This document shows, one piece after another, positions 9,996-18,960 of a DNA stretch of 64,000 nucleotides (the stretch's first letter is position 1; each line of letters starts with the position of its first letter). Below the pieces are notes generated by a model. It was not told the origin of the DNA and did no database searches. It saw only the letters and a program-made list of their open reading frames with translations. This stretch comes from Acinetobacter johnsonii CIP 64.6 (GTDB taxonomy: Bacteria; Pseudomonadota; Gammaproteobacteria; Pseudomonadales; Moraxellaceae). Position numbers and translations under genes: made by a program. The stretch spans positions 610,875 to 674,874 of the forward strand of contig NZ_KB849236.1 of NCBI RefSeq assembly GCF_000368045.1, read 5' to 3'.

Positions 9996-10001
9996 TATAA
10001 T
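9996..10001 (+). promoter_or_regulatory. -10 element of the pyrB promoter
   Basis: Exact TATAAT about 30 bases before the pyrB ATG. The -35 is weak. The short leader leaves no room for a pyrimidine attenuator of the E. coli pyrLBI kind. Confidence 0.5.
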
Positions 10002-10030
10002 GCGTTAACTTAACGTACAAGGAATCTCTC

Positions 10031-11047
10031 ATGCACTTGGCAGCATTGCATACTCCGAGTCAGATTCAACTCAACCAAGATGGTCATCTCAAACACTTCC
10101 TCACCATCGAAGGTCTTTCTAAAGAAACTCTTACAAAAATATTGGACACCGCGCAGTCCTTTTTTAATGACCAAAATCAGCTGATTACCAACAACCTCTT
10201 AGAAGGTCGAACGGTAATGAACCTTTTCTTTGAAAACTCAACCCGTACTCGTACTACTTTTGAAGCAGCGGCAAAACGACTTTCTGCAAATGTATTAAAT
10301 ATCGATATCGCACGTTCAAGTACTTCCAAAGGGGAGACGCTCAGAGACACTTTGTGGAACTTAGAAGCGATGGCTGCGGATATTTTTGTGGTACGTCATT
10401 CTTCGTCGGGTGCGGCACATTTTATTGCCCAAACCGTTTGTCCACACGTTGCAATTATCAATGCAGGTGATGGCCGTCATGCACATCCAACACAAGCTAT
10501 GTTGGACATGCTGACCATTCGCCGTGAAACCAAAAAGAAATTTGAAGATATTTCAATTGCCATCATTGGTGATATTAAACATTCACGCGTGGCGCGTTCA
10601 GATGTTGCTGCATTACAAACACTGGGGTGTAAAGATATTCGTGTAATTGCACCGAATACGCTGCTGCCATATGGTTTTGACGAATATGGTGAAGGTGTAC
10701 GTTTATTTAATAACATGGAAGCAGGGATTCAAGACTGCGATGTAATTATTACCTTACGCATTCAAAATGAACGTATTGATTCGCCTGCGCTGTCATCTCA
10801 AGCTGAATTCTACAAAATGTACGGTTTAAACAAAGAACGTCTTGCGATGGCAAAACCTGATTGCATCGTTATGCATCCGGGGCCTATGAACCGTGGTGTA
10901 GAGATTGATTCCAGTATTGCCGATGGTCCACAGTCTGTGATTTTAAATCAGGTGACCAACGGGATTGCTGTACGTATGGCAGTTTTGGCGCTTGCAATGC
11001 AAGGTCAACTGCAAGAGCAAGGTTTGTTAGACGCGATTGCGGGATAA
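10031..11047 (+). CDS. pyrB: Aspartate carbamoyltransferase catalytic chain
   Basis: Catalyses carbamoyl phosphate + L-aspartate to N-carbamoyl-L-aspartate, the first committed step of pyrimidine synthesis. 338 residues, longer than E. coli PyrB because of an N-terminal extension of about 20-30 residues before [11 protein letters not shown], as in Pseudomonas. Signature motifs seen: [13 protein letters not shown] (carbamoyl phosphate binding), [12 protein letters not shown] (Ser/Lys of the 80s loop), [12 protein letters not shown], and [13 protein letters not shown]. No pyrI regulatory-chain gene is present. Instead pyrC' follows after 10 bases, the arrangement of class A dodecameric enzymes that require an inactive dihydroorotase partner. 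Confidence 0.96.
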   Translation: MHLAALHTPSQIQLNQDGHLKHFLTIEGLSKETLTKILDTAQSFFNDQNQLITNNLLEGRTVMNLFFENSTRTRTTFEAAAKRLSANVLNIDIARSSTSKGETLRDTLWNLEAMAADIFVVRHSSSGAAHFIAQTVCPHVAIINAGDGRHAHPTQAMLDMLTIRRETKKKFEDISIAIIGDIKHSRVARSDVAALQTLGCKDIRVIAPNTLLPYGFDEYGEGVRLFNNMEAGIQDCDVIITLRIQNERIDSPALSSQAEFYKMYGLNKERLAMAKPDCIVMHPGPMNRGVEIDSSIADGPQSVILNQVTNGIAVRMAVLALAMQGQLQEQGLLDAIAG

Positions 11048-11057
11048 GGAATAAGTC

Positions 11058-12293
11058 ATGACTGTTGTAAAAATTGAAAATGTACGTGTTCTTGACCCAA
11101 TTCATCAAACAGATGCGGTTCAAACGGTATATATCGAAAATGGCAAGTTGGTTGCTGAAACAGCCAATGTCACTGAAACGATTGATGGTCAAGGCAAGTG
11201 GTTGATGCCAACCATGGTGGACTTATGTGCACGCCTACGTGAGCCGGGTCAGCAACAGCACGGGACACTAAAATCAGAAGGTCGTGCTGCGCGTGAAAAT
11301 GGTATTTTGCATGTGTTTACACCGCCAGACTCAAAACCGATTGTGCAAGACAATGGTGCTTTAATTCATGGTTTGATGGAAAAAGCGATGCTGGATGGCG
11401 GCATTTATCTGGAAGTGATTGGTGCTCAAACCCAAGGTCTACAAGGTAAGCAACCTGCAAATATGGCGGGTCTCAAAAAGGGCGGTTGTACAGCCGTTTC
11501 AAATGCCAATGCGCCTTTCGCAGATGACGATGTGGTGCTGCGCACTTTAGAATACGCAGCTGGCCTTGGCATGACGGTCGTGTTTTATGCCGAAGAACCG
11601 CAAATTGCCAAAGATGGCTGTGTCCATGAGGGCTTTGTGGCATCGCGTCAGGGCTTACCGACCATCCCTGCGATTGCTGAAACCATTGCCATTGCCAAGT
11701 ATTTGTTAATGATTGAAGCGACGGGTGTTCGTGCTCACTTTGGCTTATTGTCTACAGGCGCTTCTGTTGATTTGATCAAAATCGCTAAAGATAAAGGTCT
11801 GCCAGTCACATGCGATGTGGCAATGCATCAGCTGCATTTAACAGATCAGCTGATTGATGGCTTTAACTCACTTGCACACGTCCGTCCTCCGTTACGTGCT
11901 GAGTCGGATAAAGAGCTCCTGCGCCAAGGTGTGAAAAGTGGAGTGATCGATGCGATTTGTACGCATCATGAACCGCTGAGCAGCTCTGCAAAGCTTGCAC
12001 CATTTGCTGAAACACAGCCAGGTATTACCGCTTTTGATACCTATGTAACTTTCGGTGTGCAATTGGTGCGTGAAGGTTTATTTAGCCCTTTGGAATGGGT
12101 CGAAAAAGTCACGATTGCACCAGCCACGGTAGCCAATATGCTTGAACGTTGGTCTGCTGAAGCTGGTTGGGTGTTGGTTGATCCTGAGTTAGACTGGATT
12201 GTGAATAAAGACAATATTTTGTCGCAAGGTAAAAATACGCCTTTGATCAATCAAGTGGTGAAAGGAAAAGTTCTAAAAACTTTTGCAGCTTAA
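11058..12293 (+). CDS. pyrC': Dihydroorotase-like, catalytically inactive partner of PyrB
   Basis: 411-residue amidohydrolase-fold protein in the pyrB operon, the position of Pseudomonas pyrC' (pyrX). Active dihydroorotases have a DxHxHxR zinc motif; here the equivalent is DLCARLREPG, so both metal histidines are lost (Cys and Arg). The usual TPHHL motif reads AMHQL, and ATDHAPH reads CTHHEPL. By family knowledge such proteins have no dihydroorotase activity but are needed to hold the PyrB trimers in a dodecamer. A separate active pyrC must be elsewhere in the genome. The fold and length are otherwise intact, so this is not a pseudogene. A terminator follows the stop codon. Confidence 0.88.
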   Translation: MTVVKIENVRVLDPIHQTDAVQTVYIENGKLVAETANVTETIDGQGKWLMPTMVDLCARLREPGQQQHGTLKSEGRAARENGILHVFTPPDSKPIVQDNGALIHGLMEKAMLDGGIYLEVIGAQTQGLQGKQPANMAGLKKGGCTAVSNANAPFADDDVVLRTLEYAAGLGMTVVFYAEEPQIAKDGCVHEGFVASRQGLPTIPAIAETIAIAKYLLMIEATGVRAHFGLLSTGASVDLIKIAKDKGLPVTCDVAMHQLHLTDQLIDGFNSLAHVRPPLRAESDKELLRQGVKSGVIDAICTHHEPLSSSAKLAPFAETQPGITAFDTYVTFGVQLVREGLFSPLEWVEKVTIAPATVANMLERWSAEAGWVLVDPELDWIVNKDNILSQGKNTPLINQVVKGKVLKTFAA

Positions 12294-12314
12294 ATATTGC
12301 CTTAAACGTGGATT

Positions 12315-12341
12315 AAAAAGTCAGCTTCGGCTGGCTTTTTT
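12315..12341 (+). terminator. Terminator of pyrB-pyrC'
   Basis: AAAAAGTCAGC, loop TTCG, GCTGGCTTTTT, with one G-T pair and a T-tract. Confidence 0.92.
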
Positions 12342-12453
12342 ATTGGGCCTAGGTAAAACTGATGCAAATACAATATTTTACAAAGTGTAAAAAATGAACA
12401 GATAAACTGGAAAATGATGATGAAAACAATGAGAAAAAGTGGGGTAAGACTTC

Positions 12454-13911
12454 ATGAATGTCGATTTTATGGATTTACTAAAACAAAATGTCTCTGCAAT
12501 TGTTTTAGAGGGTGATACACAACATTTACTTGAAAAAAATCAAGCAATTCAATCCTTTTTACCAATTTTACTGTCTATATTAAAGTCAAAGTCTGAACTG
12601 ATTCCTGCATTTCAACAGCAGTTGAATCCACGTCTTAATGATGCTTTTGTATCGAATGTTAGTCTCAAGCAACAGTTTTTGGAGCATGTTTGCGGGGCAG
12701 CATCCGCAGATGAAATTGAAAGTACCTTGAGCCGTTCGATTACACCTACATTAGCATTTTTAACGACAGAGGCAGGTTCTTCAGAACCTGAAGCGATTTC
12801 CCATTTACTACAGGTCAACACAGATTCCATTAGTCGTGCCTTACCTGAGTGGGCAACTGCATTACTGGCCGGATTGGGGGTAAATACCTTACAAGGACAA
12901 GCTACACATGTTGCACCTGCAAGCGTACATGCTACAAAAGTAGATGATAAACGGTCATTTTTACTGCCAATTTTGGCTTTAATTATTTTTGCGGCATTGT
13001 TTGCTTTTATTTTTAGGGCTTGTACCGACAAAGCCACCACTGAAACAGCACCTGCTGCAAATGTGAATGCCAGCCAACCCGCTAAATTTCAAATCACCAC
13101 TGGGGCAACAGGAGACTTGGTCACCTGCCAAATTTTCTCAGCCAATGCGGCTTATGTTGAAATTTTACAAAAAGAAGTAAAGCAAATTTTTAATAACAGC
13201 ATCGGTTGTGGTGCAGATATGCAGAGTATGTATCACACTGAATTTATCGACCAAGATGCGATACCTAGTGTAATTAGTGCATTGAAAGGTGTGCCAAATA
13301 TAAATTTAACCTGGTTTGGCAATCAGTTATCGATTCAATCACAAGATCCAGCCAATGCACTTAAAGTGGCAGATCAAATTAAACCTTTACTGCGCAATAT
13401 GACGGTTGTGACTCAGCAACCACTGGATGTAAACCGTGCCGTTGATACCAGTATTAGTGATGCTGAGCGTGCACTGGCAGAAATTAATCCTGAGCAAGTT
13501 CGAGCACTAGACGTTGCCACGGCATTGAACTTGCAAATTATTAACTTTGATACAGCTTCATCGAGTATTCCTGATGTCAATAAGTCGATTTTGGATCAGG
13601 CCGCAGCGCTGATGCAAAAAGCACCACAAGTCAAACTGACCGTGATGGGGCATACAGATGCAACGGGAGATGCAGCAGTCAATAAAACCTTGTCACAAAA
13701 TCGAGCACAAGCGGTGGTGGATTATTTAATTTTTAAAGGCGTCGATCCTGCGCAGTTGCGAGCGATTGGTTATGGCCAAGAAAAGCCAATAGCAGATAAT
13801 CAAACTGATGAAGGCAAGTTTAAAAACCGCCGTATCGAGTTTGAGATTTTAAATACAGACTCGGGTGTGGTGCGTGAAGTGGATGATCGTGGTGTTGAAA
13901 AGGCCAACTAA
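12454..13911 (+). CDS. OmpA-domain protein with helical N-domain, inner-membrane anchor and BON-like region
   Basis: 485 residues. Residues 1-165 are helical and cytosolic by topology. One strong membrane segment lies at about 169-188 (FLLPILALIIFAALFAFIF), followed by a Thr/Ala-rich linker. Residues 205-320 resemble a BON-type alpha/beta repeat. A C-terminal OmpA/MotB peptidoglycan-binding domain covers about 365-475, with INFDTASSSIPD, VMGHTDATGD, LSQNRAQAVVDYL and NRRIEFEI. Such a protein should tie the inner membrane to peptidoglycan. The order TM-BON-OmpA recalls mycobacterial ArfA, but that is only a resemblance in layout. Single gene with terminators on both sides; its specific role is unknown. 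Confidence 0.8.
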   Translation: MNVDFMDLLKQNVSAIVLEGDTQHLLEKNQAIQSFLPILLSILKSKSELIPAFQQQLNPRLNDAFVSNVSLKQQFLEHVCGAASADEIESTLSRSITPTLAFLTTEAGSSEPEAISHLLQVNTDSISRALPEWATALLAGLGVNTLQGQATHVAPASVHATKVDDKRSFLLPILALIIFAALFAFIFRACTDKATTETAPAANVNASQPAKFQITTGATGDLVTCQIFSANAAYVEILQKEVKQIFNNSIGCGADMQSMYHTEFIDQDAIPSVISALKGVPNINLTWFGNQLSIQSQDPANALKVADQIKPLLRNMTVVTQQPLDVNRAVDTSISDAERALAEINPEQVRALDVATALNLQIINFDTASSSIPDVNKSILDQAAALMQKAPQVKLTVMGHTDATGDAAVNKTLSQNRAQAVVDYLIFKGVDPAQLRAIGYGQEKPIADNQTDEGKFKNRRIEFEILNTDSGVVREVDDRGVEKAN

Positions 13912-13921
13912 ACGATATTTT

Positions 13922-13946
13922 AACCTTGCTACGGCAGGGTTCTTTT
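13922..13946 (+). terminator. Terminator of the OmpA-domain gene
   Basis: AACCTTGC, TACG loop, GCAGGGTT with one G-T pair, then CTTTT. Ten bases after the stop. Confidence 0.75.
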
Positions 13947-14022
13947 ATATAGCTACTCGCATAAAAGCTTATTTTTTGGTTAAATACGCTGCGAAAAACA
14001 ACAGCCTTATGGTTTTATAACA

Positions 14023-15048
14023 ATGATGAAGAAAACAATTTTTGCCAGTCTAATCTTGAGCAGTTTATTTTTAAGTGCTTGTAACCGAATCGAGAATAAA
14101 ACAGAAACGGTTGCTGAACCGCAAGAAATGTCAGATTGGAGTTGTACGGCTCCTGCCAATGTCGAACAAATTCAGGCGCATTTAAAAGCTGAATACTTAA
14201 AAGCCCTAGACCGCCGTTTGCGTGATAGCCGTGAATATGAGGCCGATGAAAAATTATTAACGCAGATTAATAACGGTATTCGCTTTGAAATTAAAGGGAT
14301 TTCAACGACCACAGAAAAGCCTGATACAGCGAAGCAATTGGACTGCGAAAGCCAGTTGGTGGTGATTTTCCCGAAAGGGTTACAGAAACGTGCTGAAAAT
14401 GCGTTTTTAGCGCGTCCATGTGAAGAGTGTGAGGACGGTTATCAAAGTACTTTGCGTGATGTCTTAGAAGAGGGTGAATATTCACTCAACTTAGACAATG
14501 ATCAGCTACAAGGTGCATTTAGCTATAACATCATTAAAACGGATAAAGAAGGCATTAGCCTGAATGTACCCAATCAAAATGGCGTGATTGATGGTGTAGT
14601 GTTGGTGACGCAGCATGCGGTTCAGTTTGCGGCATATGAAAAAGAAAATGCAGAAATACAAAAGAATATAAAACAATATAATGAGCAAGAAGTTGCGCAG
14701 ATGGAACTGGCACAAAAAGCCATGAATATTCGTAAGAAGGAATTGGACGCTGACCAAGTCAAAGTGGTGGAACGTCTGAACCAAACTTGGGACAATTTCA
14801 CTGAGGAGCAAAAACAGCAGCTTCAACAAGACCAAACGGATTGGTTTGAAAAACGTGATGTAGACTGTAAAGTGATTTCTCAAAAAAGTGTCTACCAAAT
14901 GACGGATAGTGAAAAAGAAACTTATCAAAAGCAGTCACAATATTGGGATGATGCTTTACGTGCCCAAGATCAACAATTGCAATATACCAAGTGCTTTAAT
15001 CAAAAAACCAATGAGCGCATTGTGTATTTAAATAATGTGTTTAATTAA
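14023..15048 (+). CDS. Lipoprotein with C-terminal LprI-like (DUF1311) domain
   Basis: 341 residues. The signal peptide MMKKTIFASLILSSLFLSAC ends in a lipobox LSAC, so it should be lipidated and exported. The middle (about 40-220) is an unrecognised domain with paired cysteines, including CEECEDG near 130. Residues 215-260 are strongly charged and likely coiled coil. The C-terminal 90 residues (TWDNFTEEQKQQLQQDQTDW, then VDCKVIS and YTKCFNQKTNERI) fit the LprI-like DUF1311 pattern of W, C and a closing T-x-E-R-I helix, known from MliC-like lysozyme inhibitor contexts. The ATG-ATG start lacks a clear ribosome site. Function beyond envelope location is not known. Confidence 0.7.
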   Translation: MMKKTIFASLILSSLFLSACNRIENKTETVAEPQEMSDWSCTAPANVEQIQAHLKAEYLKALDRRLRDSREYEADEKLLTQINNGIRFEIKGISTTTEKPDTAKQLDCESQLVVIFPKGLQKRAENAFLARPCEECEDGYQSTLRDVLEEGEYSLNLDNDQLQGAFSYNIIKTDKEGISLNVPNQNGVIDGVVLVTQHAVQFAAYEKENAEIQKNIKQYNEQEVAQMELAQKAMNIRKKELDADQVKVVERLNQTWDNFTEEQKQQLQQDQTDWFEKRDVDCKVISQKSVYQMTDSEKETYQKQSQYWDDALRAQDQQLQYTKCFNQKTNERIVYLNNVFN

Positions 15049-15094
15049 TTGGGCTACATTAAAAATACGCTTTATTGAATATTTATAGAATGAG

Positions 15095-15123
15095 AAAAGG
15101 ACGAATATGATTCGTCCTTTTTT
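15095..15123. terminator. Bidirectional terminator between the LprI-like lipoprotein gene and the atoE-like gene
   Basis: Perfect AAAAGGACGAAT / ATG / ATTCGTCCTTTT with Ts on the plus side. It also closes the long leftward liu-sco-ato transcript. Confidence 0.9.
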
Positions 15124-15149
15124 ATTTAGATTGTGTTTTCTTCCTTGGT

Positions 15150-16559
15150 TTAGAAGGTAGGTGGCATATAGGTCAGGCTACGGCCTAAAATCCAAAGTAG
15201 GAAAAGCACCAAAGGTAGGTGGAAAACCAATTGAGTGACGGTAAAGCCAATCACATCTTTGGCTTTTAATTTGAGAATGCCAAGCATTGGCAGCATAAAA
15301 AATGGGTTGATTAAATTCGGCAAGGCTTCAGCAGCATTATAGATTTGCACCGACCAGCCTAAATGCACTTTTAAATCATGTGCAGCTTGCATGACATAGG
15401 GTGCTTCAATAATCCACTTACCACCGCCAGAAGGAATGAAAAAGCCTAAAATGGCAGAATATAAGCCCATCACAATGGCAAAGGTTTCTTTGGAGGCAAT
15501 CGAAACAAAAAACTCAGCAATATAATGTGATAGCGACAAATCATGACTGTTCAGTGCTTGCGTCATCATAAAGGCGATACTGCCATACAGTGGAAACTGA
15601 ATCAGGACACCTGAGACTGCTGGCACGGCTTTGGTGACAGCATTGAGGAAATTTCGTGGCGTACCATGTAGTGCAATACCCAGCATCAGGAAAATAAAGT
15701 TGTAGGTATTTAGGCTTGAAATGGCCAAGATCGGATTACTTTTGCTGAACTCATTGAACATCCAAACTAGACCCAAGAGCACAATCAAGATACTCAATAA
15801 AGGCGAGTTCTCTAACCAGTCTCCTGGGCGTTTTGTGGTTGCTGTCGGCTTAGTTTCTTCCTCAAACTGGATGGGGAATTGATCAATGGTTTTAATGTCT
15901 TGCCCTTTGGGTGCAGACCAAAATGCAATAGCAATCGAGGCAATAATCAATACAGCCGTCATGATCATCGACTGAGGCAAGAAAATGGTTTCGGTGAAGG
16001 GAATCACACCGGTTAGATTGTAAATCGATTCGGGCAGGCTGGCTTTGTTGGCTTGCAGTTGTGCCGCAGAAGAACTAATACCTAAGGCCCACGTTGCTCC
16101 CATACCAATAATCGCGGCGGCAGCGGCAGCACGATAGTCCATATTCAGTTCTTTGCGTTTAGCTAACGCAATCACCAGCAGGGCAGTCAGTACCGTACTC
16201 ATGGCCCAGTTAATCAGCGAAATTAATAAACTGACCGTGGCAACAAGCACAATTGCACCGCGACCACTATGGGGAATTCGGGCCATTTTTTGAATCAGCA
16301 GCTCTACAGGCTTTGAAACAGAAACCACATAACCAACCACAATCAGCATACACATTTGTAAGGTAAAAGGGATCAGACTCCAAAAACCATCACCAAAGGA
16401 AACTGCGACATCTTTGGCAGGTGCGCCAATGCTGATCGAGGCAATCGCGACGATCACTACACCCAATAGGGCAAAAATATAAGAGTCTGGAAACCATTTC
16501 TCTGACCAATCACTGACACGTAGTGCAAAACGTTGCAAAATATTTTGAGAGTTTTCCAT
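15150..16559 (-). CDS. atoE: Short-chain fatty acid transporter, AtoE family
   Basis: 469-residue polytopic inner-membrane protein of the AtoE/TIGR00366 short-chain fatty acid transporter family. About a dozen hydrophobic helices are visible, for example YIFALLGVVIVAIASISIG near the N-terminus and LVFHLPLVLFLLWILG near the C-terminus. The conserved loop FFIPSGGGKWIIEAPYVMQA occurs near residue 370. The probable substrate is acetoacetate or a short-chain fatty acid. It is the last gene of the leftward operon, 134 bases after scoB, with a stem-loop in the spacer. That position next to the acetoacetate-activating CoA-transferase supports acetoacetate/short acid uptake, but the direction and substrate are inferred. 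Confidence 0.88.
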   Translation of the reverse strand: MENSQNILQRFALRVSDWSEKWFPDSYIFALLGVVIVAIASISIGAPAKDVAVSFGDGFWSLIPFTLQMCMLIVVGYVVSVSKPVELLIQKMARIPHSGRGAIVLVATVSLLISLINWAMSTVLTALLVIALAKRKELNMDYRAAAAAAIIGMGATWALGISSSAAQLQANKASLPESIYNLTGVIPFTETIFLPQSMIMTAVLIIASIAIAFWSAPKGQDIKTIDQFPIQFEEETKPTATTKRPGDWLENSPLLSILIVLLGLVWMFNEFSKSNPILAISSLNTYNFIFLMLGIALHGTPRNFLNAVTKAVPAVSGVLIQFPLYGSIAFMMTQALNSHDLSLSHYIAEFFVSIASKETFAIVMGLYSAILGFFIPSGGGKWIIEAPYVMQAAHDLKVHLGWSVQIYNAAEALPNLINPFFMLPMLGILKLKAKDVIGFTVTQLVFHLPLVLFLLWILGRSLTYMPPTF

Positions 16560-16622
16560 GCATTGATTCCATTTTTATCTATGGGGTATGAATTTTTGAT
16601 TCAGCCTATCCGTGCTGATAGA

Positions 16623-16659
16623 AATGCCTTTAAAACAGGATCGCTGCTTTAAAGGCATT
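16623..16659 (-). other. Stem-loop between scoB and atoE
   Basis: AATGCCTTTAAA and TTTAAAGGCATT form a 12-base-pair perfect stem with a 13-base loop. There is no strong T-run after it on the minus strand, so it may be a weak attenuator or an RNA-processing/stability element that lowers atoE expression. Confidence 0.6.
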
Positions 16660-16693
16660 GGATTATTTTTCTATTGGTATAAATGATGTTGAA

Positions 16694-17323
16694 TTAACGG
16701 ATCAGAGCAACACCTGTCACTTTTTGAATGTCTTCAAAACTGACATCTTTCGCCAGTTCAACTAATTTGACACCTTCCTGCGTAATGTCCATGACACCGA
16801 GGTCAGTAATCACGCGATGTACGACATTTTTACCTGTCAGAGGCAGGCTACACTGCTCGACAATTTTCGGTGTACCATCTTTTGCAGAGTGTTCCATGAG
16901 CACCACCACTTTTTGTACTCCAGCAACCAAATCCATGGCGCCACCCATGCCTTTGACTTTTTTACCCGGAATCATCCAGTTGGCCAAATCGCCATTTTGT
17001 GAGACTTCCATTGCCCCTAAAATGGCGATATTGACATGACCTCCACGGATCATGGCAAAAGAATCTGCACTAGAGAAAAATGCGGCGCCCTGACGTGCAG
17101 TAACAGTTTGTTTTCCAGCATTGATTAAATCGGCATCGACCGTTTCCGCCGTTGGAAACTCGCCAATACCCAACAATCCATTTTCAGACTGCAACCAGAC
17201 GTTGACATTTTCAGGAATATAGTTGGCCACCAGTGTGGGTAAGCCAATGCCTAAATTGACATAAAAACCATTTTCCAGCTCAAGCGCTGCACGTTGTGCC
17301 ATTTCATTACGAGACCAAGCCAT
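16694..17323 (-). CDS. scoB: 3-oxoacid CoA-transferase subunit B
   Basis: Beta subunit (209 residues) of succinyl-CoA:3-oxoacid (acetoacetate) CoA-transferase. It contains the SENGLLG motif whose Glu (in [11 protein letters not shown]) becomes the enzyme-CoA thioester, plus [11 protein letters not shown] and [15 protein letters not shown]. Length and motifs are complete. It starts 3 bases after the scoA stop, so the two are translated together. Converting acetoacetate to acetoacetyl-CoA lets the end product of leucine catabolism enter central metabolism. The homologous AtoA of the acetyl-CoA-dependent enzyme is an alternative name; the CoA donor cannot be read from sequence. Confidence 0.92.
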   Translation of the reverse strand: MAWSRNEMAQRAALELENGFYVNLGIGLPTLVANYIPENVNVWLQSENGLLGIGEFPTAETVDADLINAGKQTVTARQGAAFFSSADSFAMIRGGHVNIAILGAMEVSQNGDLANWMIPGKKVKGMGGAMDLVAGVQKVVVLMEHSAKDGTPKIVEQCSLPLTGKNVVHRVITDLGVMDITQEGVKLVELAKDVSFEDIQKVTGVALIR

Positions 17324-17326
17324 AGG

Positions 17327-18031
17327 TTAAGCCTCCTCTTTTAATGTGAGTTGTTCGATACGTTTTTCAGGGTTTGCATTCAGCACAATGCGATTGACAT
17401 AAATACCCGGCAGGTGGATCTGGTCTGGATCTAAAGCGCCAATTTCAACAATTTCCTCAACTTCGACAATGCAGACTTTTCCAGCCATCGCACATACTGG
17501 GTTAAAGTTTTGTGCGGTTTTACGGAAAATTAAGTTACCTGCAGTATCGGCCTTGTATGCCTTCACGAGTGCAATGTCAGCGGTGAGCGAGTTTTCTAGA
17601 ATATAAGGTTTGCCATTAAACTCACGCTCTTCTTTGCCTTCGGCAATGAGCGTACCGACACCTGTTGCGGTAAAGAAAGCCGGAATGCCCGCACCACCAG
17701 CACGGAGTTTTTCTGCCAGTGTACCTTGAGGGGTGAGTTCAACTTCAAGCTCACCACTTAAAAACTGACGTTCAAATTCTTTGTTTTCGCCTACATAGGA
17801 AGCAATCATTTTTTTGATCTGTTTGCTTTCTAATAAGAGTCCTAAGCCGAAACCATCGACGCCTGCATTGTTTGAAATACAGGTGAGGTTTTTCACGCCC
17901 GTTTGTTTTAAGGCCGTAATCAGACTTTCTGGAATACCGCATAAACCAAAGCCACCAACCGCTAAGGTTTGACCATCTTGAACTATATCTTGCAGTGCAT
18001 CCTTTGCACTTGAATAAACTTTATTGACCAT
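17327..18031 (-). CDS. scoA: 3-oxoacid CoA-transferase subunit A
   Basis: Alpha subunit, 234 residues, of the same CoA-transferase as the next gene. The CoA-binding glycine loop [13 protein letters not shown] (residues 26-38) and [18 protein letters not shown] (around 110) are family signatures. It begins 26 bases after the hydroxymethylglutaryl-CoA lyase gene, whose product acetoacetate is its substrate. The tight spacing and shared strand place it in the liu operon. AtoD would be the name if acetyl-CoA is the donor. Confidence 0.92.
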   Translation of the reverse strand: MVNKVYSSAKDALQDIVQDGQTLAVGGFGLCGIPESLITALKQTGVKNLTCISNNAGVDGFGLGLLLESKQIKKMIASYVGENKEFERQFLSGELEVELTPQGTLAEKLRAGGAGIPAFFTATGVGTLIAEGKEEREFNGKPYILENSLTADIALVKAYKADTAGNLIFRKTAQNFNPVCAMAGKVCIVEVEEIVEIGALDPDQIHLPGIYVNRIVLNANPEKRIEQLTLKEEA

Positions 18032-18057
18032 AGTGTTCTCGTTATCAATTGAATGGC

Positions 18058-18960
18058 TTAGGCACAGCGCTTTTGCCAGTAGGCATTGGCATAATTAGAT
18101 GGATTGGTGCGTTGTAGTACTTGGCTGATGTTTTGGCTGGCAACCATCAGTGCATCAAGATCAATCCCTGTGTCATAGCCCATGTTGGAGAGTAGGTAGT
18201 AAAGGTCTTCTGTGGAGACATTGCCCGATGCACCTTTGGCATAAGGGCAGCCACCTAGACCTGCAATGGACGAATCAAATACACGAATGCCTTGTTCTAA
18301 AGACTGGTAAATATTGGCAATGGCCATGCCATAGGTATTATGAAAATGTCCTGCTAAACTCGCAGCATCCATTTCAGCTAAACACGCCTGCCAGACTTTT
18401 TTCACGCGGTCTGGTGTCGCCGTACCAATCGTTTCACCTAAGGACACTTCATAGCAGCCCATGTCTAGCAAACGTTGACTGACGTGTGCAACTTTGCTCG
18501 GTGCAATTGCGCCTTCATAGGGGCAGTCCACAATACAAGACACATAACCACGCACTTTGATGTTATGGGCTTTCGCCGCAGTCATGATGTCTGCAAACTT
18601 TTCAAAGCTTTCGTCAATGGAGCAATTGATGTTCTTTTGGGTAAAGCTTTCGGAGGCTGCGGTAAAAACGGCAACCTCCTGACAGCCGACTGCCAAAGCA
18701 GACTCAAACCCTTTCAGGTTCGGAGTCAGTAAACTAAAACTGATATTCGGATCTTTGGGTAAGCTGGCAAAGAGTTCGTCACTTTGTGCCATTTGTGGAA
18801 CCCACTTTGCAGAGACACAAGAGCCCACTTCAATGGCACTGAGTCCTGTCTGCATTAAATCTAAAATCAGTTTGCGACGGTCATCCACGGTGAGAGGTGT
18901 CTTTTCATTTTGCAAACCATCTCGCGGCCCAACTTCGACAATTTTGACAAATTCATTCAT
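18058..18960 (-). CDS. liuE: Hydroxymethylglutaryl-CoA lyase
   Basis: Splits 3-hydroxy-3-methylglutaryl-CoA into acetyl-CoA and acetoacetate, the last step of leucine degradation. 300 residues, with a TIM barrel opening [19 protein letters not shown] (metal Asp and substrate Arg in GPRDGLQNE), HFHNTYGMA (metal histidines) and [15 protein letters not shown] near residue 230, which carries the catalytic Cys. The start ATG overlaps the stop of liuD by 4 bases, indicating translational coupling. This is the mvaB/liuE family; biosynthetic homologues such as LeuA lack the GGCPYA loop. Confidence 0.95.
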   Translation of the reverse strand: MNEFVKIVEVGPRDGLQNEKTPLTVDDRRKLILDLMQTGLSAIEVGSCVSAKWVPQMAQSDELFASLPKDPNISFSLLTPNLKGFESALAVGCQEVAVFTAASESFTQKNINCSIDESFEKFADIMTAAKAHNIKVRGYVSCIVDCPYEGAIAPSKVAHVSQRLLDMGCYEVSLGETIGTATPDRVKKVWQACLAEMDAASLAGHFHNTYGMAIANIYQSLEQGIRVFDSSIAGLGGCPYAKGASGNVSTEDLYYLLSNMGYDTGIDLDALMVASQNISQVLQRTNPSNYANAYWQKRCA

